Positions 36,658-45,776 of a DNA stretch of 64,000 nt are shown here, one piece after another. This stretch comes from Paenibacillus caseinilyticus. GTDB lineage: Bacteria > Bacillota > Bacilli > Paenibacillales > NBRC-103111. The DNA is taken from contig NZ_JAQAGY010000002.1 in assembly GCF_027533645.1 (NCBI RefSeq), positions 372,001-436,000 on the forward strand. Direction: 5' to 3'. Both the position numbers and the translations under genes were made by a program. Every line of letters begins with the position of its first letter. Position 1 is the first letter of the stretch. Under the pieces are notes generated by a model. The model searched no databases. It worked only from the letters and a program-made list of their open reading frames with translations, and was not told the DNA's origin.

Positions 36658-37158
36658 ATGGCAATATTCCAAGTAAAAACCCTTTGTGAAACGACGAGAA
36701 ACCAGCTGAGCGGCGCGATCGTCAAGATGGAGGAATTCCTGAACGGCCATTCGCTTGCAGAGTTGAATACGGATAATGATGAGGCCATGGAAGAGTTTTA
36801 TAAGGGGTATCTGGCGGATACGAGACATCTGCTCGTGTTCTCGGATGTGGCTTACGAGAAGCTTGGGGTAGCGCTGCGCCGGCCCAATTTTAATGTAGAA
36901 TATGCCGAGAAGGTACTCTACGAGGTATACCACAGCTGTGTCAATTCCTTCTTCTATCCGAAGCATGAATGCTATTCCGAGGATGGCCGTTATGCCTATA
37001 CCGGCCAGGACGCGATCCGCTTCCGGAAGAAGCCGGTGCGTGATGTGCGCGACCTGACGATCGAGCTTTCCAAAGTATTCGAAGTGCTCCGCGACGATCT
37101 GTCTTACTACGAAACGGATTATATTACCCAGAAGCGGATGCAAGGCGATAAAGTATAA
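36658..37158 (+). CDS. YpuI/DUF3907-like protein
   Basis: 166-residue soluble protein beginning MAIFQVKTLCETTRNQLSGAIVKMEEFLN, mostly helical, with a middle segment rich in Tyr and His (VLYEVYHSCVNSFFYPKHECY). I assign it to the DUF3907 (YpuI) family of Bacillales with moderate confidence from its start and pattern; no function is known. GAGGAGG lies 12 bases before ATG 36658. It is divergent from the S8 protease and ends at its own terminator, so it is a single-gene unit. Confidence 0.7.
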   Translation: MAIFQVKTLCETTRNQLSGAIVKMEEFLNGHSLAELNTDNDEAMEEFYKGYLADTRHLLVFSDVAYEKLGVALRRPNFNVEYAEKVLYEVYHSCVNSFFYPKHECYSEDGRYAYTGQDAIRFRKKPVRDVRDLTIELSKVFEVLRDDLSYYETDYITQKRMQGDKV

Positions 37159-37186
37159 ATCAGTTATCAATCATGGAGCAAGACGG

Positions 37187-37219
37187 AAGAGGGATGCGAT
37201 CCAAGCATCCCTCTTTTTG
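37187..37219 (+). terminator. terminator after the YpuI-like gene
   Basis: AAGAGGGATGC pairs with GCATCCCTCTT around a 7-base loop, followed by TTTG. Confidence 0.9.
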
Positions 37220-37404
37220 TTTGTACGTGCCGCGGATGCGCTGAAGCGGGACAGCAGCTCTGTGGCAATGAATGAGCTGGCGTCTATGGCAGGAATCCTT
37301 CGAGTTCGAGGAAGGCAGCTGGTGCTATCTAACAGGCCGGTTCGGTGATCCTTGCCGCATAGCCGTTCAGGGGGGCGGGCAACCTGACAACGGGGGTGAT
37401 TCGA

Positions 37405-37608
37405 ATGCCGAATGTCAAATGCAGCGTGTCCAACTGCCAATTCTGGGCGAATGGGAACAACTGCCACGCGAACAACATCATGATCGAAATCGATCAGCAC
37501 GCCAATCTGGCGTATGATACGGAGTTCGGACTCGATTTCGAAGATCACAAAGACCAGGCCGCCAGCGAGCGGAGCACCTGCTGTCACACGTTCGAACCGA
37601 AAAAATAG
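37405..37608 (+). CDS. DUF1540 cysteine-rich protein
   Basis: 67-residue protein with the DUF1540 pattern: MPNVKCSVSNCQFWANGNNCHANNI and a late CCHTF. Six cysteines suggest metal binding. DUF1540 proteins are common in spore-forming Firmicutes, often in one or two copies per protein, and have no known role. GGGGGTGATTCGA precedes ATG 37405. The 185 bases before it (37220-37404) contain no other gene I can support. Confidence 0.88.
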   Translation: MPNVKCSVSNCQFWANGNNCHANNIMIEIDQHANLAYDTEFGLDFEDHKDQAASERSTCCHTFEPKK

Positions 37609-37691
37609 TCCGGTGAGTGCAGGCCCGAAGTAGGATGGACAACACGCTATCATTTCTTTTCTTATCCTCTTTATGAAAGGATGGGGCAGGC

Positions 37692-38657
37692 ATGAAGAAG
37701 AAGTCCAAAGAACGGCAGCCATCAGGCAGCTCGAATGCCGCTGACGGGAACCAGGATTTAGGGTCCCTGCAACAGATCCAAGTGGAGCCTGGGGCAGATA
37801 CCGAATTCGCCTTGGACGCCGGTACCGCAGCTTCCTCCGGAACGCAGGGAAACTCCTCCATGACAGCGGGGACACGGAGATATCTGGCCGAAATTGCGGC
37901 ACTTCAGACCCTCGCCGATATTCAGGCGAGGAACCAATCCGCAAATGGCGGGAATGCTGGAGGAAGTCCGGCGAAGGCAGTAGCCAGCGAAGAGTTCTCG
38001 TCGGAAGTCGCTCCACCCGTCAATCAAGCGGCCCAGTCTTCGCCGGTAAGCGCCAGTACGGATGCGGCGGCGGCTACTTCCGCATCTGTGGACCATTCGG
38101 CCCGCCTGGCCGAAATCTCGGCCCTGCAGGAGCTGTCCGATGAGCAGAGCCGTCTGGATGCGAATGCAGCGCCTGATGCCATAAGCTCGTCTGCATTCTC
38201 GGAAGAATACTCGGCAGAGCTTGCGCCGGCGCCTCAAGAGGATCATACCGAGACGATTAGAGAGCTCTCGGCGCTTCAGGCGATGTCCGATGCACAGGCG
38301 AGGGCGGACCGGGCAGCAGCTGCTAATCCGGCTGTACCGGCTGCACCGGCGGCACACGAGGAGTATGCGGCAGAGGTGGCGCCGCCGCTTACGACCCACA
38401 GCATCCGTCAGCCCGTCTCCAAAGCCGAGGGCCAGGAAAGCGCCGGAGCGACGTCAGCTATGAAATGGATCGGGTATACGGCGATTATCCTGGCCGTCCT
38501 TTCCTTGTTCATGGCTCCGGCACTCTTGGGATCTTCCGCCGCACTATTTGGCTTTTTCGCTTTCGTGCTCGGGCAGCGAGCGATCGGAGCTTTATCGATT
38601 TTAATCGGTCTTATTTCTTTAGCCGGCTATTTTATTTTAGTGCCCTTATACGCGTAG
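37692..38657 (+). CDS. membrane protein with three approximately 45-residue repeats
   Basis: 321 residues. The cytoplasmic-type N-terminal 255 residues are Ala/Ser rich with three copies of a two-part unit: helix LAEI-ALQ-L-D-QAR and a box SEEY-AEVAPP (64-108, 138-180, 188-232), plus a weak partial copy at 26-44. The C-terminus (257-320) has two or three hydrophobic helices resembling DUF4190. I do not know the family of the repeat. The conserved helix and acidic box spaced by variable linkers look like repeated short binding motifs. The ATG has AAGGATGGGG upstream; a terminator follows. Confidence 0.75.
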   Translation: MKKKSKERQPSGSSNAADGNQDLGSLQQIQVEPGADTEFALDAGTAASSGTQGNSSMTAGTRRYLAEIAALQTLADIQARNQSANGGNAGGSPAKAVASEEFSSEVAPPVNQAAQSSPVSASTDAAAATSASVDHSARLAEISALQELSDEQSRLDANAAPDAISSSAFSEEYSAELAPAPQEDHTETIRELSALQAMSDAQARADRAAAANPAVPAAPAAHEEYAAEVAPPLTTHSIRQPVSKAEGQESAGATSAMKWIGYTAIILAVLSLFMAPALLGSSAALFGFFAFVLGQRAIGALSILIGLISLAGYFILVPLYA

Positions 38658-38694
38658 CCTTACTGCGCATTCAGATCACAGCAGTTGACTCGAG

Positions 38695-38735
38695 ACAAGA
38701 AGCAGGCCGCCTAGGCCTGCTTCTTGTCGTTATTT
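38695..38735. terminator. terminator after the repeat protein
   Basis: ACAAGAAGCAGGCC (38695-38708) and GGCCTGCTTCTTGT (38714-38727) form a perfect 14-bp stem with a 5-nt loop; the T tract is broken. Confidence 0.75.
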
Positions 38736-38878
38736 TCCGCATGTGGAGAAAATCGATGCAAAAAAACGGGGATTTGGTTGATTTTAGGCGACTTCCCCTT
38801 GAATTAGGGGTGGCTGTGCAGGGCAAAACCGTGTACAATAGGAGGGACAACCGGAAAACAGGAGGAATCCAAGACACC

Positions 38879-39592
38879 ATGAGTATAAATTCCGTATCGG
38901 CGATGGACCCCCGGACGATCAAAGAGCTGCTGCAGCTGCAGATGCTGACCAAATCGAGCCTCCTTAGCGGCGGTACCGGTGCAGCCTCTGGAGACGATGG
39001 AGACTTCTCTGAACTGTTGAGTCAGCTTGTGGCTATGCAGGAGAATGCTTCGGGAGCTGCAGCGGACAAGCCTGCTCCTTCGATCAAGCCGGCTCTTCTA
39101 ACCCCGGCAGGCGTGGCGTCAGCCCATGCTGCAACCGGAGCCGGGGAAGCCTCGACCGCTTCGAAAGCAACCAAGCCGACTTCGTTCGATTCCCTCATAG
39201 AGGAAGCTGGAAGCAAGTATGGTGTAGATACCAGCCTGATTAAAGGCGTTATTCAAGCAGAGTCTTCTTTTAATCCCAATGCGCAATCGGGTGCGGGAGC
39301 CAAGGGACTGATGCAGCTTATGGATGCTACGGGACAGGGGCTTGGCGTACGGGACCCGTTCGATCCCGAGCAGAACATTCAGGGCGGAACGAAATATCTT
39401 GCCAATCTGCTGGAGCAATATGACGGCAATACCGGCATGGCGCTGGCTGCGTATAACGGCGGGCCTGCAAGGTTGAAGCGTCTGGGTATTCAGAACGACC
39501 AGCAGCTGATGGAGAAAATTCATCTGTTCCCCAAAGAAACGCAGGGGTATGTAAATAAAGTGCTTCAGTTCAAAGAAGGATTCGAGGTCTGA
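38879..39592 (+). CDS. lytic transglycosylase (SLT domain)
   Basis: 237 residues, similar in layout to B. subtilis YjbJ. The first 95 residues are a low-complexity linker; the SLT domain follows with E128 as the catalytic acid (VIQAESSFNPNAQSGAGAKGL), MQLM, and the GMALAAYNGGP motif. It cleaves peptidoglycan glycan strands, giving 1,6-anhydro ends. There is no clear signal peptide in front of ATG 38879, which is preceded by AGGAGG at a rather long distance. Its stop codon lies in a 10-bp tandem duplication (TGATTGCACC twice, 39590-39609). Confidence 0.9.
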   Translation: MSINSVSAMDPRTIKELLQLQMLTKSSLLSGGTGAASGDDGDFSELLSQLVAMQENASGAAADKPAPSIKPALLTPAGVASAHAATGAGEASTASKATKPTSFDSLIEEAGSKYGVDTSLIKGVIQAESSFNPNAQSGAGAKGLMQLMDATGQGLGVRDPFDPEQNIQGGTKYLANLLEQYDGNTGMALAAYNGGPARLKRLGIQNDQQLMEKIHLFPKETQGYVNKVLQFKEGFEV

Positions 39593-39736
39593 TTGCACCT
39601 GATTGCACCTCTCATATGAGGGCCAAGTGTTGGCTTCTGCCGGGAAACCGAACCGGCGGCAGTCTCCTTGGTCTTCTTTTCATGGATGGCGATGATTCGT
39701 GCCTTACATGGTTATACATAAGTAGGGAGGTACCAC

Positions 39737-40915
39737 ATGAAGCTGATTTATATGGATTATGCGGCTACGACGCCGATGGATGAGGAAGTCATTGGGGCCA
39801 TGGCCGAAGTGATGCGTTCGCATTACGGCAATCCTTCCTCCCTGCACCGCATCGGCGTGGAGGCTGAAGGGCTCGTCAAGCGGTCCAGGCAGACCATTGC
39901 GGAAGCGGTGGGCGTACAGCCCGAAGAGATCCGGTTCACCTCCGGGGGGACCGAGAGCAATAACCTGGCGATTCTGGGGGCCGCACGAAGGTACCGCAGC
40001 CGCGGCAACCATCTCATTACGACGAAGATCGAGCATGCCTCCGTATACGAAGCTTTCCGCTTGCTGGAGAGCGAGGGGTTCCGCGTCACCTATCTTGGGG
40101 TGGATGGTACGGGAGCGGTGCGGATGGAGGAACTGGAGGAGGCGCTTACGGAGGAAACTATTCTGGTCAGCGTCATGGCGGTGAACAATGAAATGGGACG
40201 GATCCAGCCGATCGCGGAGATCGGGAAGCTGCTTGGCAAGCGGCCCCGTACCCTCTTCCACGTGGACGCTGTGCAGGCCCTGGGCAGGCTGCCGCTGCAT
40301 CCGAAGGAGCTCGGCATCGATCTGTTCTCCTGCGCGGCCCATAAGCTGCACGGGCCCAAAGGAGCGGGCTTCCTGTACTGCCGGGAGGGGGTGGAGCTCC
40401 AGCCCTTGCTGGCCGGCGGAGGACAGGAAGAGGGATTGCGCCCCGGTACGGAGAACGTTCCCGCACTGGTAGGCATGGCCAAGGCGGTCCGCGTGGCTGT
40501 CCAGCGGCAGGCTGAATTCGCCTCCCATACCAGGCGTCTGCGGCTGAAGCTGCTGGAGTGCATCGATTCTGCACCCGCGCTGCGGTACAACGGCTCGCGC
40601 GGCAGCGGAGAGATGGCGCCCCATATCTTGCATTTTTCGTATCCCGGTATGAAATCGGAAGTTCTCGTATATGCTTTAGAACAACAAGGAGTCTGCGTGT
40701 CCGCACGTTCCGCCTGCTCTTCGGGCACCGAACGGCCAAGCCGTGTCCTGGAAGCAATGGGGGCCTCTTATGCTGTGTCCGTCAGCGGTGTCCGGCTCAG
40801 CTTCTCGCTGAGAGAATCGGAGGAGGACATCGAGCGGGTGTGCAGGGCGCTCCGCCAGGTGGTCCAAGAACTGGGCAGCATGGCAGCGGAGCCGCAGAAG
40901 GGACGGAGATCATGA
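39737..40915 (+). CDS. cysteine desulfurase (NifS/IscS-like)
   Basis: PLP enzyme (392 residues) that passes sulfur from cysteine to its partner. The lysine that binds PLP is K203 (SCAAHKLHGPKG); the active cysteine is C327 in SARSACSSGT. ATGA overlap with thiI shows that its job is sulfur supply for 4-thiouridine at tRNA position 8, as for the dedicated desulfurase (NifZ) paired with ThiI in B. subtilis; it is not part of an iron-sulfur operon here. GGGAGG precedes ATG 39737. Confidence 0.95.
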   Translation: MKLIYMDYAATTPMDEEVIGAMAEVMRSHYGNPSSLHRIGVEAEGLVKRSRQTIAEAVGVQPEEIRFTSGGTESNNLAILGAARRYRSRGNHLITTKIEHASVYEAFRLLESEGFRVTYLGVDGTGAVRMEELEEALTEETILVSVMAVNNEMGRIQPIAEIGKLLGKRPRTLFHVDAVQALGRLPLHPKELGIDLFSCAAHKLHGPKGAGFLYCREGVELQPLLAGGGQEEGLRPGTENVPALVGMAKAVRVAVQRQAEFASHTRRLRLKLLECIDSAPALRYNGSRGSGEMAPHILHFSYPGMKSEVLVYALEQQGVCVSARSACSSGTERPSRVLEAMGASYAVSVSGVRLSFSLRESEEDIERVCRALRQVVQELGSMAAEPQKGRRS

Positions 40916-42132
40916 GCGCGTGGCATAAAGTGATTCTAAAGCTTGGCGAATTGGTGCTTAAGGGGAGAAACAGGCACAGGTTCGAAAAAACAGTGTACGA
41001 GCAGGTCCGGCGCGTGCTGGCCCCATGGCCGGAGATTACGTACCGGAGGGAGTTCGGGCGGATTCTGCTTACGCTGGGCGGTACGTCTTACGAAGACATC
41101 CGTCCGCGGCTTGGCAAGGTGCTCGGGCTCGGTTCTTTCTCTCCAGTCCTAACCTGCGGGCTCAGTCTGGAAGAGGTGCAGGAAGCTTCTCTCAAAGCGA
41201 TGGCCTCCTATGGAGATGGAGAGACCCCTCCAGCAACCTTCAAGGTTAATGTGCGCCGGGTGAACAAGCGCTTCCCCTATGACTCCCAGGAGATGAACCG
41301 GCTGGTCGGAGGGCCGATCCTGAGGGCTTATCCCGGGCTGACTGTGGACGTGCATCATCCGGATGTCGAACTCCGTGTCGAACTGCGGGAAGAGGAAGCA
41401 CTGATCTACTGCATAGCGGATCCCGGAGCGGGAGGGTTCCCGCTGGGCTCCAACGGGAGAGGGATGCTGATGCTCTCAGGGGGAATCGACTCTCCTGTAG
41501 CTGGTTTTCTCGCTCTGCGGCAAGGGCTGACGCTCGAAGCGGTGCACTTTCACAGCTATCCGTTCACCAGTGAGAAGTCCCAGGAGAAAGTGAAGGACCT
41601 GGCCCGGCAGCTCTGTGCTTATGCCGGCCCGGTGAAGCTGCATATGGTGCCGTTTACGAGTGTCCAGGCGCGGATCCACGAAGCTTACCGGGACAACCTC
41701 CTTATTACGATTCTGCGGCGGACGATGATGCGAATTACCGAGAAACTGGCGGAGATCCATGGGGCGGGGGCTATTGTGACCGGCGAGAGCCTGGGGCAGG
41801 TGGCCAGCCAGACGCTGTCTTCCATGAATGCGATCGGCCGCGTGGTCGATCTGCCGGTGATCCGGCCTCTGGTCTGTATGGAGAAGGGGGAGATCATCCG
41901 GGTCGCGGAGCGCATTAGCACATACGAGACCTCCATCCTGCCTTATGAAGACTGCTGTACGCTCTTCCTTCCGCCGAGCCCGAGCACGAATCCGAACCTG
42001 AAGGTCGTGCAAAGCATCGAACGGAATATGTACTGGCTGGAAGAGGAGATCGATAAGGCGGTGAGCGAGACCGAAACCATCCGGATCACCGAGGAAGATA
42101 AGAAGCGGGACCGCTACTCATCCTTATTCTAA
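40912..42132 (+). CDS. thiI: tRNA 4-thiouridine synthase ThiI
   Basis: 406 residues: N-terminal ferredoxin-like and THUMP domains (about 60-165), then the PP-loop ATPase with SGGIDSPVAGF. It adenylates U8 in tRNA and inserts sulfur delivered by the neighbouring desulfurase. There is no C-terminal rhodanese domain, as usual in Bacillales. I chose ATG 40912, which overlaps the desulfurase stop codon; the longer open frame upstream reads through that gene in another frame. Confidence 0.95.
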   Translation: MSAWHKVILKLGELVLKGRNRHRFEKTVYEQVRRVLAPWPEITYRREFGRILLTLGGTSYEDIRPRLGKVLGLGSFSPVLTCGLSLEEVQEASLKAMASYGDGETPPATFKVNVRRVNKRFPYDSQEMNRLVGGPILRAYPGLTVDVHHPDVELRVELREEEALIYCIADPGAGGFPLGSNGRGMLMLSGGIDSPVAGFLALRQGLTLEAVHFHSYPFTSEKSQEKVKDLARQLCAYAGPVKLHMVPFTSVQARIHEAYRDNLLITILRRTMMRITEKLAEIHGAGAIVTGESLGQVASQTLSSMNAIGRVVDLPVIRPLVCMEKGEIIRVAERISTYETSILPYEDCCTLFLPPSPSTNPNLKVVQSIERNMYWLEEEIDKAVSETETIRITEEDKKRDRYSSLF

Positions 42133-42162
42133 ATATATACAACCTACGGAGGGCGAAGAGAG

Positions 42163-42828
42163 ATGTGGGATTGGTTGTTATTGTTTATGGAAATTATGCT
42201 TATCAATGTCGTGCTGAGCGGTGACAATGCCGTAGTCATTGCCATGGCAAGCAAAAACCTGCCGCCGGAACAGCGGCGCCAGGCCGTATGGTGGGGGGCG
42301 TTCGGAGCGATCGCCTTGCGGATCGTGCTGACGATAGCCGCAGTCTACATCCTGGACGTTCCGTACATCCACACCCTCGGGGCATTGCTCTTGCTGTGGA
42401 TAGCGATCAAGCTGCTTACCGATGAAGAAGGCCATTCCAATGTGACGCAGGCTTCTACACTGGGACGGGCCGTATGGACGATCATTGTTGCGGATTTCGT
42501 CATGAGCCTGGACAATGTCCTGGCCATAGCGGCCAAGGCGGAAGGGGACAAGGCCGTCATTATTCTCGGTATCGGCCTCAGCGTACCGATCATTATCTGG
42601 GGCAGCACGCTGGTGATGAACCTGCTCAAAAAATTCCCGGTGCTGGTGTACCTCGGCGCGGCGATTCTCGGTTTCACGGCAGGGGAGATGATGCTGGCCG
42701 ATGAAGCGGTCTACCACCGCATCTTCGGCAACCTTAATACGCATATTCTTCCGCTCGCGGGGGCTGCGCTCGTCATACTCTGCGGCCTCATCAAGCGGTT
42801 ACTGCCTTCAAGACTCCGGGAGAACTGA
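42163..42828 (+). CDS. TerC-family membrane protein
   Basis: 221 residues, seven membrane helices. The two SGDNAVVIAM and SLDNVLAIAA motifs carry the conserved aspartates of TerC proteins. Members of this family in Bacillus (YjbE-like) are linked to manganese export and metal loading of secreted proteins. No yybP-type riboswitch is visible upstream; only 30 bases separate it from thiI, so it may share that transcript. GGAGGG precedes the ATG. Confidence 0.9.
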   Translation: MWDWLLLFMEIMLINVVLSGDNAVVIAMASKNLPPEQRRQAVWWGAFGAIALRIVLTIAAVYILDVPYIHTLGALLLLWIAIKLLTDEEGHSNVTQASTLGRAVWTIIVADFVMSLDNVLAIAAKAEGDKAVIILGIGLSVPIIIWGSTLVMNLLKKFPVLVYLGAAILGFTAGEMMLADEAVYHRIFGNLNTHILPLAGAALVILCGLIKRLLPSRLREN

Positions 42829-42893
42829 GGGTGAGGGGACGCGGAGCAGCAAAAGGACCGATTATGAATGTAAGGTAAAATTTTCGACCTTTC

Positions 42894-42922
42894 TTGCGTT
42901 CTTCCCCTTTTTCCCGTATAAT
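42894..42922 (+). promoter_or_regulatory. typA promoter
   Basis: TTGCGT (42894-42899), 17 bases, TATAAT (42917-42922). The start of transcription would be about 42929, giving a leader of roughly 140 nt that opens with the hairpin at 42937. Confidence 0.6.
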
Positions 42923-42936
42923 GAAGAGTAAATTGT

Positions 42937-42968
42937 AGCGTCGGCGCTTACGTCCGACGCTTCTTTTG
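42937..42968 (+). terminator. terminator-like hairpin in the typA leader
   Basis: AGCGTCGG (42937-42944) pairs with CCGACGCT (42954-42961), followed by TTCTTTTG. It may end the thiI-terC transcript; since it also lies just after the typA -10, it could act as an attenuator. Confidence 0.7.
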
Positions 42969-43071
42969 TGGAGAACCAAGAAAGTCGATTGGCTATTTTC
43001 ATAACTCAGCAGAAATAACCCGGGTTGGTCCCACAGGGCCGCCCAAAATCGAAGAGAGGGTTTTGTGACTA

Positions 43072-44910
43072 ATGCATTCAAGAGACAAGATTCGCAATAT
43101 CGCCATTATCGCCCACGTTGACCACGGGAAAACGACGCTTGTAGACAAGCTCCTTCAACAGTCCGGTACGTACCGCGACCACGAAGCCGTTCAGGAACGC
43201 GCCATGGATTCCAACGATCTTGAACGGGAGCGCGGCATCACGATTCTGGCCAAGAACACGGCGATCAAATACAAAGATTACCTCATCAATATCGTAGATA
43301 CACCGGGACACGCCGACTTCGGCGGTGAAGTGGAACGGATCATGAAGATGGTTGACGGCGTACTTCTCGTCGTCGACGCGTTCGAAGGCACAATGCCGCA
43401 GACCAAATTCGTTCTGCGCAAAGCGCTCGAGCAGCATCTGACGCCAATCGTCGTCGTGAACAAGATCGACCGTCCGAACGCCCGTCCGGCGGAAGTGATC
43501 GACGAAGTGCTCGATCTGTTCATCGAGCTCGGAGCGGATGACAACCAGCTCGAATTCCCTGTAGTGTACGCTTCCGCTCTGATGGGAACATCGGGGATGG
43601 ATGCCGAGAAGCAAGACGAGAACATGCTGGCGCTGTACGAGACGATCGTCTCCCACATTCCTTCCCCGACGGAGAGCGTGGATGAGCCGCTGCAGTTCCT
43701 CGTGACGCTGATGGACTACAACGAGTACCTCGGACGTATCGCGATTGGCCGTGTCAACCGCGGTAAGGTCCGTCAAGGCCAATCCATTGCGGTCATTAAC
43801 CGCGAAGGACAAGTCAAGCAGGCCCGCATCGAGAAGCTCTTCGGCTTCCAAGGGCTGAAGCGCCTCGAGATCGAAGAAGCGGGCGCGGGGGACATTGTCG
43901 CCATCGCGGGGATCAAGGACATCAACATCGGGGAGACCATGGCTGATCCGGCCAACCCGGAAGCTCTGCCGGTCCTGAAGATCGACGAGCCTACGCTCCA
44001 GATGACATTCCTCGTGAACAACTCCCCGTTCGCCGGACGCGAAGGCAAATGGGTAACTTCCCGCAAGCTGCGTGAGCGTCTGTTCAAAGAACTCGAGACC
44101 GATGTTTCCCTGCGCGTGGAAGAGACCGACAGCCCGGATGCATTCATCGTCTCCGGCCGCGGCGAGCTTCACCTGGGGATTCTGATCGAGAACATGCGCC
44201 GCGAAGGATTCGAGCTTCAAGTATCGAAGCCTGAGGTTATCATTAAGAACATCGACGGCGCGAAGATGGAACCGATCGAGCGTCTGATCATCGACGTTCC
44301 GGAAGAAAGCATGGGCGCGGTCATGGAGAGCCTCGGGACACGCAAAGCCGAGATGGTCAACATGATCAATAACTCCGGCAATGTTCGTCTCGAGTTCCTG
44401 ATTCCGGCGCGGGGCCTGATCGGCTACCGTACGTACTTCCTGACATTGACACGCGGCTACGGGATCATGAACCATGCGTTCGATTCGTACGGCCCGTATG
44501 CAGGCAGCGGCCTCGGCGGCCGTCACGAAGGCGTACTGGTCTCCAGCGAGAACGGGACTTCGACGTTCTACGGCATGATGTCCGTAGAGGATCGCGGTAC
44601 CTTGTTCCTCGAGCCGGGTTCTGAAGTATATGAGGGCATGATCGTCGGCGAGCACAACCGCGACAACGACATCATCGTCAACATTTGCAAAGAAAAGCAG
44701 CTGACCAACGTCCGTTCGGCAACGAAGGAAGATACGGTCAAAATGAAAACACCGCGTCTGTACTCGCTTGAAGGTGCCCTTGAATACCTGAATGATGACG
44801 AGTACTGCGAAATTACGCCAAAATCGATCCGTCTGCGCAAAAAGATCCTGAACAAAGGTGAGCGCGAGCGTGCCGAGAAGAACCGTAAGAACGCGGAAGC
44901 TAGCGTATAA
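43072..44910 (+). CDS. typA: ribosome-associated GTPase TypA/BipA
   Basis: Translational GTPase of the EF-G family (612 residues) that binds ribosomes and helps late 50S assembly, mainly in cold or stress. G motifs: AHVDHGKTTLVDKL, DTPGHADFGGEVERI, VVNKIDRPNARP. The order continues with domains II, III and V and the unique C-terminal domain (SSENGTSTFYGMMSVEDRG). The site GAGAGGG is 12 bases before ATG 43072. The ylaG(typA)-ylaH order matches B. subtilis. Confidence 0.97.
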   Translation: MHSRDKIRNIAIIAHVDHGKTTLVDKLLQQSGTYRDHEAVQERAMDSNDLERERGITILAKNTAIKYKDYLINIVDTPGHADFGGEVERIMKMVDGVLLVVDAFEGTMPQTKFVLRKALEQHLTPIVVVNKIDRPNARPAEVIDEVLDLFIELGADDNQLEFPVVYASALMGTSGMDAEKQDENMLALYETIVSHIPSPTESVDEPLQFLVTLMDYNEYLGRIAIGRVNRGKVRQGQSIAVINREGQVKQARIEKLFGFQGLKRLEIEEAGAGDIVAIAGIKDINIGETMADPANPEALPVLKIDEPTLQMTFLVNNSPFAGREGKWVTSRKLRERLFKELETDVSLRVEETDSPDAFIVSGRGELHLGILIENMRREGFELQVSKPEVIIKNIDGAKMEPIERLIIDVPEESMGAVMESLGTRKAEMVNMINNSGNVRLEFLIPARGLIGYRTYFLTLTRGYGIMNHAFDSYGPYAGSGLGGRHEGVLVSSENGTSTFYGMMSVEDRGTLFLEPGSEVYEGMIVGEHNRDNDIIVNICKEKQLTNVRSATKEDTVKMKTPRLYSLEGALEYLNDDEYCEITPKSIRLRKKILNKGERERAEKNRKNAEASV

Positions 44911-44930
44911 GACAAGGATTCAAGCGGGAG

Positions 44931-44958
44931 AGCTCTGAGCAATCAGAGCTTTCTTTGC
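44931..44958 (+). terminator. typA terminator
   Basis: AGCTCTGA and TCAGAGCT form a perfect 8-bp stem with a GCAA tetraloop, followed by TTCTTT. Confidence 0.85.
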
Positions 44959-44988
44959 CATAGAGGAAGATAGAGGGGACGATGGGGT

Positions 44989-45264
44989 ATGACCGAATGG
45001 TTCCGCGCCTATCCTGCGCTGACCTGGTTTTTGATTTTTGTGCTGATGTCATTTGTGTATAACCGCGTATTCCGCACACGCAGACTGCCGATCTTGAAAG
45101 CGGCTATCGTCTATATCCTGCTGGCCGTATTCTCGGTGGTGCTGCTCGACTTCCAGCTGGCGGGACTGCCGATCGTGGCGAGCATGTCCGTCGCCGTACT
45201 GCTCATGTTCATGGTCCGCATCCGCTATTTCGTGGAAGGACGAGGCACGCGCAAGCCGGAATAA
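44989..45264 (+). CDS. ylaH: YlaH-like membrane protein
   Basis: 91-residue protein with three hydrophobic helices (about 12-26, 36-54, 58-76) and the YlaH pattern (VYNRVFRTRRLPILKAAIVYILLAV). Its place after typA matches ylaH of B. subtilis. Function unknown. GAGGGGACGATGGGG precedes ATG 44989. Confidence 0.88.
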   Translation: MTEWFRAYPALTWFLIFVLMSFVYNRVFRTRRLPILKAAIVYILLAVFSVVLLDFQLAGLPIVASMSVAVLLMFMVRIRYFVEGRGTRKPE

Positions 45265-45335
45265 GTCATGTTGGCATGTGTGATACCGAGGATGCCGTAT
45301 GCAGCATGTCTGCGAAAGGGAAAGGGGAGAGCAGG

Positions 45336-45770
45336 GTGGCTGTTTACTGGCTGGTACCGCTGGACGCCGGGGAACAGGCGGTTGTACTTGGGGCGGACCG
45401 CATCCGCCTGGAGCCGGAAGACCGGCGCAGCGCGTTCCTGGATCGGCTTCGAAGCCTTCATCCGCGCCTGCCATTGACCTTCAAGGCCCATCTCCTTCCC
45501 GGAGAGGAAGAGGCTGAAGCCTGCGGGCTGGACGCTGCCGATTTGGAATTGTCCGGCGGGGAAAGTATCCGCTTGCGCTATTCCTTCGGTACGGAAGAAG
45601 AAGGGTGGATGCTATCCCATTGTGCGGAAGCTTATTTCGACCGGCTGTTGACCCCCGGCGAGATCCGGGAACTGCTGGGGCGGGCAGGTGACCCGGGAGA
45701 CGAATGGCTGAAGATGATGCGGCTCTGGACCGAACAGGGGCGCGGAATCATTATGCTGAGAGAGGATTGA
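45336..45770 (+). CDS. hypothetical protein
   Basis: 144 residues, no family recognised. VAVYWLVPLDAGEQAVVLGADRIRLEPED suggests a soluble alpha/beta protein; residues 45-80 are acidic. I chose GTG 45336, which has AAGGGGAGA upstream; an open frame reaches back to 45276. It ends 6 bases before the next small gene, so the two probably form a pair. Their position between ylaH and a YlaJ-type gene is where ylaI sits in B. subtilis, but I see no zinc-finger similarity to YlaI. Confidence 0.7.
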   Translation: MAVYWLVPLDAGEQAVVLGADRIRLEPEDRRSAFLDRLRSLHPRLPLTFKAHLLPGEEEAEACGLDAADLELSGGESIRLRYSFGTEEEGWMLSHCAEAYFDRLLTPGEIRELLGRAGDPGDEWLKMMRLWTEQGRGIIMLRED

Positions 45771-45776
45771 GAGCGC

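Noticed and set aside
37171-38016. Minus-strand frame of 281 codons opposite DUF1540 and the repeat protein
   Set aside because: It overlaps two better supported plus-strand genes with ribosome sites and a terminator.
42829-43071. Riboswitch of the yybP-ykoY type near the TerC gene
   Set aside because: The TerC gene has only 30 bases upstream, and the region after it shows only a promoter and a simple hairpin.
43078-44655. Minus-strand frame of 525 codons antisense to typA
   Set aside because: Shadow of the highly conserved typA gene; no ribosome site or known motif.
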